DNA of 64,000 bases from Pyrinomonadaceae bacterium (GTDB taxonomy: Bacteria; Acidobacteriota; Blastocatellia; Pyrinomonadales; Pyrinomonadaceae), in assembly GCA_036277115.1 (NCBI GenBank), contig DASUNM010000023.1, forward strand, positions 806,001 through 870,000, given 5' to 3'. The notes beneath the pieces were generated by a model that did no database searches, was not told the origin of the DNA, and saw nothing but the letters and a program-made list of their open reading frames with translations. The translations under genes and the position numbers were made by a program. Positions 25,125 to 33,711 of the stretch are shown here, in pieces. Within the stretch, counting starts at the first letter, position 1; each line of letters begins with the position of its first letter.

Positions 25125-25658
25125 TTACGGAACATCTTCGATAGTGGGATTCTTCGATTGCGCCCCTTCGACGAACTGCTTCGAGCTCGCCAGAAGCCGG
25201 GCCTCAACCTGGGTAAACTCAGGCGCGGTGGTTGACACTTGCTTTCCGTCTTCACCAATCCACCTGATCAATTTGTCGTCTTTGAAGTAGTAGCGATTCT
25301 CGGTCGTCCGGACGACCTTCCCGGTCAGCGGTCTGTTGTAATGCGAGTGTTTGCGAAAGATGAAGATGAGTTTGTCGTTCGCGTAATAGAATTCGTCGGT
25401 GGCCCTGCCCATCTCGCCATAAAACGTCGCCGTAATCTTTACAATTGATGGCCCCCTGGTAAACGCGACCAGCTCGCCGCCTTCCGCTGAGAATCCCAGC
25501 AGTTCCTTCTTGACCTTCTTATACCTGGCGGCGCCGCGATTGATGGCGGCGTACTGCTGACGAATTGTCTGAATCGGGTCTGTGCCTTGAGCCTGAGCTT
25601 CATACACAGCCAAAACTGCGAACAGTGCCATCGCGACGGCTGCTGAGATTTTCTTCAT
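25125..25658 (-). CDS. Secreted protein of unknown function
   Basis: The 177-residue protein has a signal peptide (MKKISAAVAMALFAVLAVYEAQAQ) and a mature domain of about 150 residues predicted to be mainly beta (IVKITATFYGEMGRATDEFYYANDKLIFIFRKHSHYNRP, then ENRYYFKDDKLIRWIGEDGK). These tandem hairpins with FYYxNDKL and YYFKDDKLIRW look like two related repeats, as in MORN-like or toxin-immunity beta-sheets. I recognise no exact family. It stands alone with its own promoter region and a hairpin upstream at 25697-25714. Confidence 0.7.
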   Translation of the reverse strand: MKKISAAVAMALFAVLAVYEAQAQGTDPIQTIRQQYAAINRGAARYKKVKKELLGFSAEGGELVAFTRGPSIVKITATFYGEMGRATDEFYYANDKLIFIFRKHSHYNRPLTGKVVRTTENRYYFKDDKLIRWIGEDGKQVSTTAPEFTQVEARLLASSKQFVEGAQSKNPTIEDVP

Positions 25659-25696
25659 TCGTGTCTCCTGCCCGCACCTCGACGGGTTCAGTAAAC

Positions 25697-25714
25697 CGGC
25701 GGGCGGTAGCCCGC
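25697..25714. terminator. Short GC hairpin between the M50 and 25658 genes
   Basis: GGCGGGC-GGTA-GCCCGCC forms a 7-bp stem with a 4-base loop just downstream of the M50 protease stop. The T-tract is poor on either strand, so it may be a REP-like hairpin instead of a terminator. Confidence 0.4.
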
Positions 25715-25744
25715 CTCTAAACTAACCTGCTGGTGTCTGCGGAA

Positions 25745-26773
25745 TTACGTAATCGTAATCGGAAACGGTAAAAAGCACAGCACAAAAACGATCAAGGTGA
25801 CCATCGCGACGATCTTCCGCGCCAAGCCAAGCGGCTCCATCTGCTGCGGCTGCGGATGACGCATGCGCAGCACAACCGCGAGCAGCACGACGTAAACAAA
25901 GCCGCTTGGACTGCCATGCCAGAACCAGCCGAGCACCGACACCACCGCCATGCTGACGAACGCGATGCGGCCAATCCACCAATGCGCTCGCTCGCCCAAA
26001 ACTGAAAACGTTCCATGTCCGCCATCGAGTTGCCCGACGGGCATCAGGTTCAAAGCTGTGACCAAAGCACCAAACCACGCGGCCAGATAAAACGAGTTTA
26101 CGATGCCGTCATCCAGCCGAATTCCAAATGCCCAACCGATCAGACGAAACAACAAAGGGTCGTTAAAAGTTATGCCTGACGCTCCCGGCGGGACGACTTG
26201 ATGTTGCAACGTCAGCAATCCGGCAAACGCGATGGGCACCATGACGACAAATCCGGCCAACGGTCCGGCCAATCCGATGTCGAACAACGCGCGACGCGAA
26301 GGTATGCTCGATTTAATTCTAATGAAGGCGCCAAAAGTTCCCGGGACCAGCAGCGGCGGCTGTGGAATGAAGAAAGGCAGCGTCGCATCGACGCCGTAGT
26401 AGCGGCAGAAGAAATAGTGTCCCGATTCGTGCGATGCGAGAATCGCCAAAAGCGAACCCGAGAAGATCACTCCCTCTTTCAGAATCGCCGGATTAGCAAA
26501 CGCGTACCGAATCAGCTCGAAAACCGCGAGGACGTAATACCAGGGTATCAGCCACAGCGAGCCCACGAAGCCACCGGTATCCGCCGAAGTAGTTGGATCT
26601 CCGCTCGCCGCGGGCAGCGACATCACGATTCCGCAAATCGTCGTGGTGGCAAACGTTACGAGGAGTAAGCCGATGTGCAGCGCCCATTGACGCGCGGTGA
26701 GTTTCGGCAAGCGGCCCCACGCTTCTGCTGTCCGGACACCACGCGAGTTTGAAGGTTTGTTCGAATCAGGCAT
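25745..26773 (-). CDS. Site-2 protease family membrane metalloprotease (M50)
   Basis: This intramembrane zinc protease has about six helices. The HExxH motif reads ILASHESGHYFFCRYYGVDATLPFFIP and the third ligand region is LNLMPVGQLDGGHGTF, the NPxxxxDGG motif of the site-2 protease family. GTFGAFIRIKSSIPSRRALFDIGLAGPLAGFVV between them matches the FtsH-like/EGY1-type M50 subgroup. The ATG at 26773 (MPDSNKPSNS) is preferred to 26824 because the extra 17 residues are not typical. Its substrate is unknown; no anti-sigma factor gene is nearby. Confidence 0.88.
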   Translation of the reverse strand: MPDSNKPSNSRGVRTAEAWGRLPKLTARQWALHIGLLLVTFATTTICGIVMSLPAASGDPTTSADTGGFVGSLWLIPWYYVLAVFELIRYAFANPAILKEGVIFSGSLLAILASHESGHYFFCRYYGVDATLPFFIPQPPLLVPGTFGAFIRIKSSIPSRRALFDIGLAGPLAGFVVMVPIAFAGLLTLQHQVVPPGASGITFNDPLLFRLIGWAFGIRLDDGIVNSFYLAAWFGALVTALNLMPVGQLDGGHGTFSVLGERAHWWIGRIAFVSMAVVSVLGWFWHGSPSGFVYVVLLAVVLRMRHPQPQQMEPLGLARKIVAMVTLIVFVLCFLPFPITIT

Positions 26774-26812
26774 GCGACATGCGAAATCTATCCGATACCA
26801 CAATCTTATTGT

Positions 26813-26950
26813 GCCGTTAGGCACGCGAGGTTTATAGCCATCTTCCCCTCTTTAGAACTAAGCCCGGCGGAATGAAAGCACCGCTCTCATTCCGCCGGGC
26901 AATCTCAATCCGCATCCCGGCTATAACATTTAGCGCCTAACGGCGCTTGG
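26813..26950. repeat. Composite REP-like palindrome with strong inner hairpin
   Basis: The inner stem GCCCGGCGGAATGA pairs with TCATTCCGCCGGGC around an 8-base loop (about 26863-26902). Outer arms pair CCGTTAGGCACGCGAGG plus TATAGCC with GGCTATAACATTTAGCGCC plus TAACGGCG. It lies between the M50 gene start and the HU stop and may also terminate HU transcription. Confidence 0.7.
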
Positions 26951-26983
26951 CGCTCGCGCCCTGCTTATTAAATCGCGCGAAAG

Positions 26984-27271
26984 TTATGTATCCGCCAAAC
27001 CGTCTTCGTGCGCCTGCAACTCTTTGCCCGGCTTGAAGCGAATCGTCTTCCCCGATGGAATCGCCACTTCCTCGCCGGTGCGCGGGTTGCGGCCGATGCC
27101 GCGTTTGCGCGGTTTCACCACAAAGACGCCAAAGCCGCGCAGCTCAATCCGGTCGCCGCGCGCCAGTGCGTCTTTCATTGAGTTGAACAGCGCGTCCACC
27201 GCCTGCTCTGCTTTTAGTTTTGGAATTCCCGTCTGGTCGGCGAGACGATTGATGATATCAAGCTTAATCAC
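26984..27271 (-). CDS. HU/IHF-family nucleoid DNA-binding protein
   Basis: This 95-residue histone-like protein bends and compacts DNA as a dimer. The full HU domain is present: KLDIINRLADQTGIPKLKAEQAVDALFNSMKDALARGDRIELRGFGVFVVKPRKRGIGRNPRTGEEVAIPSGKTIRFKPGKEL, with the beta-arm GRNPRTGEEVAIP and its intercalating Pro. The start codon is GTG, supported by GGAGG seven bases upstream. It is transcribed divergently from lepB. Sequence alone does not separate HU from IHF here. Confidence 0.93.
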   Translation of the reverse strand: MIKLDIINRLADQTGIPKLKAEQAVDALFNSMKDALARGDRIELRGFGVFVVKPRKRGIGRNPRTGEEVAIPSGKTIRFKPGKELQAHEDGLADT

Positions 27272-27500
27272 TTTAGTGCCTCCGTTGCGGCGCGCGCCGA
27301 CTGGTTCGATTCTGACTTTGAAGAGTTTCTTGAACGCGTCGGATGATAGAAAGCGGCGATGCGCACTGTCAAGTTTTCACCGTCTAACTATAGCCGGAAC
27401 GCTTGCCAACCATAGTTTGACAGGCAAGGAACCGAAGGCTAACCTCGAATTTGCGTGCGTTGAGCAGCCAACTCGCCGGCGTCGCACAACTAAGTAAGAC

Positions 27501-28196
27501 ATGTTTGGCAAGCAACCCACAGTTCCGCCGTTCGGCACCATCGACGTCAATGACGACACGGACATCGAAGTGCAGCGACCCAAAGAAGTCGCCCGTAAGC
27601 ATTTCTGGCAAGAGTCGCGGCTCCTGTTTCGTGATCTGCTTTTCGCGCTCATGGTGCTGGCGCTGGTAATGGTCTTCATTATTCAACCGGTTAAGGTTGA
27701 AGGCACCTCGATGCTCCCCTACCTGCACGACGGCGAACGCATCTTCGTCAACAAGCTTATTTACTACGATGAATATCGCTGGGCGCCGAAAGTCTATCGC
27801 GGCGACATCGTAGTGTTCTGGTTTCCCGAAGACCCTTCAAAGAGCTACATCAAGCGCGTGATCGGATTGCCCGGCGACACAGTCGAAGTGCAGGAGGGTC
27901 ACGTGCGCGTGAACGGGCGAGACCTGGACGAGGCTTATCTCGATCCGCAGTTCAACATGTCGCACGCCAGCCGCCCGCCGACGTACGTCAAGCCGGGTTA
28001 CTATTTCGTGATGGGCGACAATCGCGACAACTCGAGCGACTCGCGCATTTGGGGCCTGGTGCCGAAGAAATACGTTTACGGTAAGGCGCTGTTTCGGTAT
28101 TGGCCGCTCAGCACGGCGACCGTAATTAAGCGCGACATGCGCAATGGCTCAGTACCACCGGGAAGTTATCGCGGGGAATCCGGCGACGAGAGATGA
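27501..28196 (+). CDS. lepB: Signal peptidase I
   Basis: LepB cleaves signal peptides from exported proteins at the outer face of the inner membrane. A helix at about residues 44-63 anchors the protein. The catalytic Ser lies in VEGTSMLPYL (S70) and the general-base Lys in SYIKRVIGLPGDTVE (K118). Boxes D and E, GDIVVFWFPED and VMGDNRDNSSDSRIWG, are intact. Length (231) is typical. A cytoplasmic N-terminal extension of about 40 residues is acidic. Two hairpins at 28202-28259 separate it from the next gene. Confidence 0.95.
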   Translation: MFGKQPTVPPFGTIDVNDDTDIEVQRPKEVARKHFWQESRLLFRDLLFALMVLALVMVFIIQPVKVEGTSMLPYLHDGERIFVNKLIYYDEYRWAPKVYRGDIVVFWFPEDPSKSYIKRVIGLPGDTVEVQEGHVRVNGRDLDEAYLDPQFNMSHASRPPTYVKPGYYFVMGDNRDNSSDSRIWGLVPKKYVYGKALFRYWPLSTATVIKRDMRNGSVPPGSYRGESGDER

Positions 28197-28197
28197 G

Positions 28198-28264
28198 GTG
28201 GCACAGACTGTTCAGTCTGTGATCCGCCGTGTGCAGCAGACCCCAGACTCAAGTCTGGGCCACG
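28198..28264. repeat. Tandem perfect hairpins between lepB and the TPR gene
   Basis: CACAGACTG-TTCAGTCTGTG (28202-28221) and CCCAGACT-CAAGTCTGGG (28242-28259) are two adjacent hairpins, enclosed by GTGGC/GCCAC. This is a dispersed REP-like type (CAGACT/AGTCTG). Its position means an ORF frame that starts upstream at 28144 merely reads through it. Confidence 0.75.
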
Positions 28265-28266
28265 TA

Positions 28267-29601
28267 ATGACTGACTGGCTGCGATTCATTGGAATGATCT
28301 TTTACGCGCCGCTGCGCGGGATACGCGAAGTGCGCGATCGCGGCGGACTGCTACCCGCATTTATCTGCGCCTATCTTTCGCAGCTTCTTTATCTCTTCGC
28401 GGTGCAGTGGCTGAGCGGTGACCGGGCCTTTCTGGCGCGTCCGTCAGTCATTCTTGCCAACCTGTTCCATGCGGCGACGGCGCTGTTGCCCTTCGCGATT
28501 GTCTTAGTGCCGCTGATTGCACTGATCGCAAACCTTTTCGATCGTCGCGGGAGTTTTGGACTGGTCCTGCAACAGGAATACGCTTCGCTTGCTTCGGTCA
28601 TTTTCTATGTGCTGATCGCGGCCAACCTGATGACGATTTTGATTGCCACCTTCTTTCACTTCAGCGGCGTGCAGGCAGCTTACGTGGCCAGCACCCTGCA
28701 GCAGGCTGAGCAAATCAAGTCGCTCTTTAACTTGCCTGCCGAAGTGCGCGCACAACTCGATCAGGAATTGCGCAATCCGGCATTCATCGCGGGCAGCTTG
28801 TTTCGCACGGTCAAGATCGCTCTATTCACCGTCGGCGCGCTGGAAACGGTCCGCAAAGTTTTCCGCATGTCGATTCTGCGTTCCCTCGCGGTCCTCGGGC
28901 TGACTTACGCCGCGGCCTTCGCGCTGTCGCCGGTTTGGACGTTGTTGTTTACGACAGTCGTGGGGTCGCCGTTCATCCTGCTGATGCTGTTCTTTCTGCT
29001 GCGCGGCTATTTCGGCAGCGTCGTCAGCACACAGCGCGCGCGCGGGGCGTTCAAGCAAAATCTGGAAGCAGCCACCATCAATCCGCGCGATTCGTCGGCG
29101 CACTACAACCTCGGTTTGATTCACCAGAACCGCGGCGAGCTGGACGAGGCGCGCGAGCGATTTCAACGCGCGATCGACATCGATCCGGACGAAACTGACG
29201 CGCACTATCAGCTCGGCCGTATTTCCCGCTCGCAGAATCGCCTGGCTGAGGCGATTGGCCACTTCGAGCAAGTCGTGCAGCGCGATCAGTACCACTCGCA
29301 GAATGAAATCTGGCGCGAGATTGGCGCGACGTACATTGCGGCCGGTCAGTTCGCTGACGCACGCGAGGCTTTGCAGAAGTTTCTTGAGCGACGCGAGAAT
29401 GATCCGCAGGGTCTGTACCTGATGGGCCGCGCGCACGCTGGCCTCGGCGACCAGCAGGAAGCGGCAAGCTCAATGCAGGCTTGCATCAACGCCGTGAAAA
29501 CTGCGCCGGCGTACAAATATCGCGCTGAGAAGCGTTGGCTGCACGAAGCGCAACAGTTTTTGAAGGGTAAGAAACGCGAAGCGGTGAGTAGTGAGCGGTA
29601 G
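28267..29601 (+). CDS. Membrane protein with Yip1-like domain and TPR repeats
   Basis: The ATG at 28267 (MTDWLRFIGMIFYAPLRGIREVRDRGG) is chosen because an upstream ATG at 28144 would overlap lepB by 53 bases and translate two hairpins. The N-terminal part has about five membrane helices in a Yip1-like arrangement (residues 30-290). The C-terminal 150 residues carry TPR repeats: DSSAHYNLGLIHQNRGELDEARERFQRAIDIDP, ETDAHYQLGRISRSQNRLAEAIGHFEQVV and a third and fourth copy. Such proteins probably organise complexes at the membrane; the partner is unknown. The last codons and the stop lie in a GGTGAGT/AGTGAGC 7-mer stretch. Confidence 0.8.
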   Translation: MTDWLRFIGMIFYAPLRGIREVRDRGGLLPAFICAYLSQLLYLFAVQWLSGDRAFLARPSVILANLFHAATALLPFAIVLVPLIALIANLFDRRGSFGLVLQQEYASLASVIFYVLIAANLMTILIATFFHFSGVQAAYVASTLQQAEQIKSLFNLPAEVRAQLDQELRNPAFIAGSLFRTVKIALFTVGALETVRKVFRMSILRSLAVLGLTYAAAFALSPVWTLLFTTVVGSPFILLMLFFLLRGYFGSVVSTQRARGAFKQNLEAATINPRDSSAHYNLGLIHQNRGELDEARERFQRAIDIDPDETDAHYQLGRISRSQNRLAEAIGHFEQVVQRDQYHSQNEIWREIGATYIAAGQFADAREALQKFLERRENDPQGLYLMGRAHAGLGDQQEAASSMQACINAVKTAPAYKYRAEKRWLHEAQQFLKGKKREAVSSER

Positions 29602-29634
29602 TGACCTTATTCCATCAGCAGACAAGCACAACGC

Positions 29635-29762
29635 ATTTTCCATTTATCATTTTTCATTTATCATTTTCCATCTGAACCCGGTGATGGCGGGGCGTTCAAA
29701 GACGTTCCCTCCGTGCCTTAGATAACAAATGACAGCTGTCAAATGACAAATGGAAAATCATT
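29635..29762. repeat. Inverted 7-mer repeat, CATTTAT type
   Basis: The left arm (29635-29672) is CATTTAT, CATTTTT, CATTTAT, CATTTTC in exact 7-base register. The right arm (29721-29762) is its imperfect complement (ACAAATGAC, CAAATGGAAAATCAT). Together they flank a stretch of about 50 bases with no gene. Confidence 0.8.
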
Positions 29763-29797
29763 AGTTCTGCTCACCTTCGTATAAAGGAAGCAACATC

Positions 29798-30643
29798 ATG
29801 AACTGTCCTAATTGTGGTGCGCCTGCCGTGGCAGGCGGTTTTTGTGGGGGCTGCGGCAAGCGCGTCGAAGCCCGTCAAGGGGCACAACCCGGCACGATCA
29901 ACCTGGACATGGACGGCGAGGGCACGGGCCGCGGCTACACCTATCACATCGAACATCAGCCCGCTTTTTCGCTCGCGGTGCTTACGCTGCAACCGGAACA
30001 GTCGATCATGGCGGAAGCCGGCGCGATGGTTTCGATGTCGGCAAATGTTGAGTTGCAGTCGCAAATGAAGGGTGGCCTGTTAGGCGCCTTGAAAAGGGCC
30101 GCCGGCGGCGAATCGGCCTTCGTCTCGACATTTACCGCGCACAATGGACCGGGAGAAGTCACGCTCGCGCCCGGCGCGCCTGGCGACATCGCCGCGATCG
30201 AACTGAACAATCAATCGTTCTTCGTGCAGTCGAGTTCCTATCTCGCCGGCGACTCCAGTCTGAATGTCGATACGAAATGGGGCGGCGCGAAATCTTTCTT
30301 CGGCGGCGAAGGTTTGTTCGTGCTGATGGTGCAGGGCCAGGGGCTGCTGCTCGTTTCTTCATTCGGCGCCATTCATCGCAAGCGACTGCAACCCGGCGAG
30401 CGTTATGTCGTCGATACGGGTCACCTCGTCGCCTGGGAAGGCACAACGCAATACACTCTGCGCAAAGCCGCCGCGGGTTTCTTTCGCAGCATGGTTAGCG
30501 GCGAGGGCATCGTCGCCGAGTTCACCGGACCCGGCGAGTTATTAATTCAGACACGCAACCTGGCCGCGATGGCGGGATTGCTGAAACCGTTCTTCCCGTC
30601 GCAGGGTAGCGGCGGCGGATTCAATCTCAATCTGGGCGGCTAG
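29798..30643 (+). CDS. AIM24-family protein with N-terminal zinc ribbon
   Basis: The 281-residue protein begins with a compact zinc ribbon [24 protein letters not shown] (four Cys), then a linker, then the AIM24/TIGR00266 domain of about 220 residues: [60 protein letters not shown], then [35 protein letters not shown], and a C-terminal [14 protein letters not shown]24 domains form trimeric beta-rich folds; the bacterial function is unknown. The ribbon fusion is an established variant. It is cytoplasmic, with no signal peptide. Confidence 0.9.
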   Translation: MNCPNCGAPAVAGGFCGGCGKRVEARQGAQPGTINLDMDGEGTGRGYTYHIEHQPAFSLAVLTLQPEQSIMAEAGAMVSMSANVELQSQMKGGLLGALKRAAGGESAFVSTFTAHNGPGEVTLAPGAPGDIAAIELNNQSFFVQSSSYLAGDSSLNVDTKWGGAKSFFGGEGLFVLMVQGQGLLLVSSFGAIHRKRLQPGERYVVDTGHLVAWEGTTQYTLRKAAAGFFRSMVSGEGIVAEFTGPGELLIQTRNLAAMAGLLKPFFPSQGSGGGFNLNLGG

Positions 30644-30683
30644 TCCGGGGCAGTGGCCCGACCGTAAGGGGCGCGCGCTAATA

Positions 30684-30709
30684 GATTCCTCTGTGACCTC
30701 TGTGATTAA
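30684..30709. repeat. 7-mer-type repeat arm overlapping the carA start
   Basis: The CCTCTGTGACCTCTGTGATT stretch at about 30688-30707 has two 9-base-spaced CTCTGTGA words of the CTCTGTG family seen at 23044 and 54769. The apparent GTG start codons of carA (30693 or 30702) fall inside it. Confidence 0.5.
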
Positions 30710-31796
30710 TTCACGCAATGCCATTCTCGCTCTTGAAGACGGCCGCGTTTGGCGCGGACGCTCGTGGGCTGCCGAAGGCGAGTCATGCGGCGAGATGGTT
30801 TTCAACACTTCCATGACGGGTTATCAGGAAGTGCTCACCGATCCGTCTTACGCGGCTCAGATCGTCTGCATGACGTATCCGCTGATTGGGAACTACGGCG
30901 TCAACAAAGAGGATTCCGAGTCCTCGCGGCCCTGGGTTGAAGGCTTCGTCGTGCGTGAAGCCAGTCGCATGCACTCCAACTGGCGTGCGGAAGAATCGCT
31001 CCCCGATTACTTAAAGCGTTGGAACATTGTCGCCATCGATCACATCGACACCCGCGCCCTCGTGCGGCACATACGGGATAAAGGCGCGATGCGCGCGTGC
31101 CTCTCGACCACCGACGCTGATGCCGAAAGCGTGATCGAAAAAGCACGCAAATCTCCGCCGATGGAGAATCGCGAACTCGCCAGCGTCGTCACTACGACCC
31201 GGCCTTATGAATTTCCGGCTGCCGGAGCGGAACGTTTTCACGTCGTGTGTTACGACTTTGGCGTGAAGTTGAATTCTCTGCGTGAGCTGTCGCAAGCCGG
31301 TTGTCGCGTGACCGTCGTGCCCGCTTCGACGCCTGCAAATGAAGTGTTTGCGATGAAGCCCGACGGCGTGTTTCTTTCAAACGGTCCTGGCGATCCGGCT
31401 TCGATGAACAAGGAAGTCGAAGAGGTGAAGCTCGTCGCACAATCAGGCACACCCACATTCGGCATTTGTTTCGGTCATCAACTGCTCGGGCGCGCGTTCG
31501 GTGGAAAGACTTTCAAACTGACTTTCGGTCATCGCGGCGGCAATCAACCGGTCAAGGATTTTCGCGACGGCCACGTCGAGATCACTTCACACAATCACGG
31601 GTTCGCGGTGCAGGCTGATTCACTGCCACCCGAAGTTGAAGTCACCCACGTCAATCTCAACGACCAGTGCGTCGAAGGCATGCGCCACAAAACGCTCCCC
31701 ATCATCTCAGTCCAATACCATCCGGAGGCCGCTCCCGGCCCACACGACGCCGAACATCACTTCAAAAGATTTATTGATTTGATGGAGAAGCGGTGA
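30693..31796 (+). CDS. carA: Carbamoyl-phosphate synthase, small (glutaminase) subunit
   Basis: CarA hydrolyses glutamine and passes ammonia to CarB for carbamoyl phosphate, used in pyrimidine and arginine synthesis. The N-terminal CPSase domain ([34 protein letters not shown]) and C-terminal class I amidotransferase are complete; the nucleophile is C259 in [12 protein letters not shown], with His and Glu in [12 protein letters not shown]. carB is not in the window. The start is unclear: no ATG is available, and GTG 30693 or 30702 lies in a 7-mer repeat arm. Related proteins begin about where NAILALEDG begins here. Confidence 0.95.
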   Translation: MTSVINSRNAILALEDGRVWRGRSWAAEGESCGEMVFNTSMTGYQEVLTDPSYAAQIVCMTYPLIGNYGVNKEDSESSRPWVEGFVVREASRMHSNWRAEESLPDYLKRWNIVAIDHIDTRALVRHIRDKGAMRACLSTTDADAESVIEKARKSPPMENRELASVVTTTRPYEFPAAGAERFHVVCYDFGVKLNSLRELSQAGCRVTVVPASTPANEVFAMKPDGVFLSNGPGDPASMNKEVEEVKLVAQSGTPTFGICFGHQLLGRAFGGKTFKLTFGHRGGNQPVKDFRDGHVEITSHNHGFAVQADSLPPEVEVTHVNLNDQCVEGMRHKTLPIISVQYHPEAAPGPHDAEHHFKRFIDLMEKR

Positions 31797-31801
31797 CTGT
31801 T

Positions 31802-32392
31802 TTAGGGATACGCGACTTTTTCCCCGTTGATCTCAATGTGACCCGCTCGCTTTAGCCCGTCGACCACCTTGGTGATTTCTTGCGTGGATAGGTCGCGAAA
31901 GTGAGACAGAATGGTGCGTTGCAAAGCTCTAACTGTGGCAGGGCGAGCCTTGTTAGACGCAATCCGCTTCTCGTAGAAATCTGCGGCGCGGTCCTTTGAA
32001 TTCGCTTTCTCTGAAAGCTTTAAGGGCGGAATGTCCGAGAGTGATGCGACCCTGGAGCAAGAGATCTTCTGCTCTCTTAGATGTTTGACGAGCGGGTCAA
32101 AGCCCTTATCCTTGGAAATAATATGAAAGCACGCGTCTGGCTCGGCGGCAGAGAACTTGCCGATGTAATAGGCGATGTGAAAATCCAGGGCGTCTTTTCC
32201 TTTGTCGCTGACTTGGACATAACTGCCACTGTCGCCGAGCGAATGCACGGCAAGCACTATCGCTGAATCGATCCGCTTCTGATTTGCGCCCAGAAAGACC
32301 ACAACCCGAAAATGCTTGTGCTTAAGCTTCTCAACAGACTCAGGCTTAACGTTCTCCGAATCAATCAGAACAAAGTTGGTGCGCATTCTCAT
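31802..32392 (-). CDS. NYN/PIN-like nuclease-fold protein with C-terminal winged helix
   Basis: The N-terminal domain (about residues 1-125) follows the PIN-like/NYN pattern: FVLIDSENVKPESVEKL with the first acidic residue, VSDKGKDALDFHIAYYIGKF with a central Asp pair, and FHIISKDKGFDPLVKHLREQ with the third acidic site. These metal-binding acids suggest an RNase. Residues of about 145-195 look like a winged helix (LQRTILSHFRDLSTQEITKVVDGLKRAGHIEINGEKVAYP). It is close to proteins annotated 'PIN domain-containing' that occur in accessory regions. Target RNA is unknown. ATG 32386 is an alternative start. Confidence 0.8.
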   Translation of the reverse strand: MRMRTNFVLIDSENVKPESVEKLKHKHFRVVVFLGANQKRIDSAIVLAVHSLGDSGSYVQVSDKGKDALDFHIAYYIGKFSAAEPDACFHIISKDKGFDPLVKHLREQKISCSRVASLSDIPPLKLSEKANSKDRAADFYEKRIASNKARPATVRALQRTILSHFRDLSTQEITKVVDGLKRAGHIEINGEKVAYP

Positions 32393-32429
32393 CACCCATA
32401 CTCAGGGGTCAGAAACGAATCGTTTCCAA

Positions 32430-33668
32430 TCAACGTGGGATCGCGTAATAACTAGTGCGCCCCTCGACCACATACTCAGGATGGCCGCGCACTTCAATTC
32501 GCACTTTCCTCAGGCCTCCGTCAATGGTCTTATTTGTCGGATAGTAGCTGATGATATAGCGGTGATTTATATCTTCCAGAATTCGCCCATAAACTTTGCC
32601 CGCGTCTTTCTCCGACTCTAAAAATGATGTCCACCCGCCGGTTAGGTCGGCGACACGGGCGGCCGCGGTTTGCCCCTTGATCATATTTCTCGTAGCCATT
32701 TCTAAGAACTGCTGACGAAAGCCTTGTGGAAGCTCAAATGAATTATTTGAGTTTGGGTTCGGTTTGGGCGGGAGGCGTTCCATTCCGAACCACATATCTT
32801 TGTACTTAGCGCGGGCTAGTCTGCGCCTTTCCGCTACTAGCTCACTACGTGTGGCAATCTCTTCCTGCGGAACGTCAATCATCCGGATATCAGGTATCAC
32901 GGTGTAAATCTTGACGCGCGATCTCTCAGCCTCGGAGTAAACGGTATTTAAGTCATAGGCGGATGGCCCCTGATTCTCCCATCTGACGGCTTCATCCCCG
33001 TCCGTTTGAAAAATGATGATTGGTCTCTTCCGGCTCGTATCAATCAACTCTCTAAGAGTCGCCAACAGCGCACTAAACTGCTTGCTGCGAGTGTGGTAAC
33101 CATTAATGCTCAGCTTTCTGAGCGAGTCCAATGTCTTTTTTAGTTTGCTCTTGTCTTTAGTGAAGCCAATCGCCAGCTCTACGTCATCGGTTACGATCGC
33201 CATCTCATCCGACGGCGCGAGCTGATTAACTAAGGCCTTGGCCGCATCAATGCTGGCATCCAGGTAAGCAAACTGGCTTTGGCTTCGATCAAAGATAAGC
33301 ACAATCGAGCGCGGCAAGCGCGCGGCATCATCACCGACCGTCAAACTCGCAACCGTTTGAAGTTCATTATCTTCGGCGATTACAAAGTCATCTTTAGTTA
33401 GCCCCGTAATGTAGCGTGAGCTAGTGGCGTCTTTGACTAAAATATCCAGACTGACCAGCGAGGTATTTACCCTGACGATGTCTTCGACTCGTGGATCGGG
33501 TTCAATCGGCTTCTGGCCTAATTGTTCTTTTGTTTCGCTCTTAAGACTAGAGCCGAAAGGAGAAGGTTTTTCGGTGGATTGCGCGGAAGTGGAAATGGCT
33601 GACAGGGCGAAGATTAAAACTGTGATTAGAAGCGCTGATGAAAATTTATTCCCTAAGTCGTTTTTCAT
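32430..33668 (-). CDS. VWFA-related Acidobacterial-domain protein
   Basis: The 412-residue protein has a signal peptide (cleaved near STSAQ), the TIGR03436 opening VEDIVRVNTSLVSLDILVKDATSSRYITGLTKDDFVIAEDNELQTVASL, an intact MIDAS in IVLIFDRSQSQF (DxSxS), IIIFQTDGDEAVRW, and the end NHRYIISYYPTNKTIDGGLRKVRIEVRGHPEY. A Lys/Pro-rich insert near residues 285-315 (KPNPNSNNSF) is a species-specific linker. It is the third member of the family in the window and the only one on the minus strand. Confidence 0.88.
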   Translation of the reverse strand: MKNDLGNKFSSALLITVLIFALSAISTSAQSTEKPSPFGSSLKSETKEQLGQKPIEPDPRVEDIVRVNTSLVSLDILVKDATSSRYITGLTKDDFVIAEDNELQTVASLTVGDDAARLPRSIVLIFDRSQSQFAYLDASIDAAKALVNQLAPSDEMAIVTDDVELAIGFTKDKSKLKKTLDSLRKLSINGYHTRSKQFSALLATLRELIDTSRKRPIIIFQTDGDEAVRWENQGPSAYDLNTVYSEAERSRVKIYTVIPDIRMIDVPQEEIATRSELVAERRRLARAKYKDMWFGMERLPPKPNPNSNNSFELPQGFRQQFLEMATRNMIKGQTAAARVADLTGGWTSFLESEKDAGKVYGRILEDINHRYIISYYPTNKTIDGGLRKVRIEVRGHPEYVVEGRTSYYAIPR

Positions 33669-33711
33669 ACCTGCCTCCGATTAAGAAATATTTAGTTCCG
33701 TATAGGCGCCA

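Noticed and set aside
28144-28266. Earlier start of the TPR membrane protein, overlapping lepB by 53 bases
   Set aside because: It would translate two perfect hairpins, and the residues are not protein-like. ATG 28267 begins the hydrophobic domain properly.
28822-29436. Long minus-strand frame opposite the TPR gene
   Set aside because: GC-rich third-position bias in the TPR gene keeps the antisense frame open; the sense frame has clear TPR motifs.
29730-29745. TGACAGCTGTCA as another copy of the regulon operator
   Set aside because: Half-sites are in the reverse order with no spacer, and it lies inside a CAAATGA-type 7-mer repeat arm.
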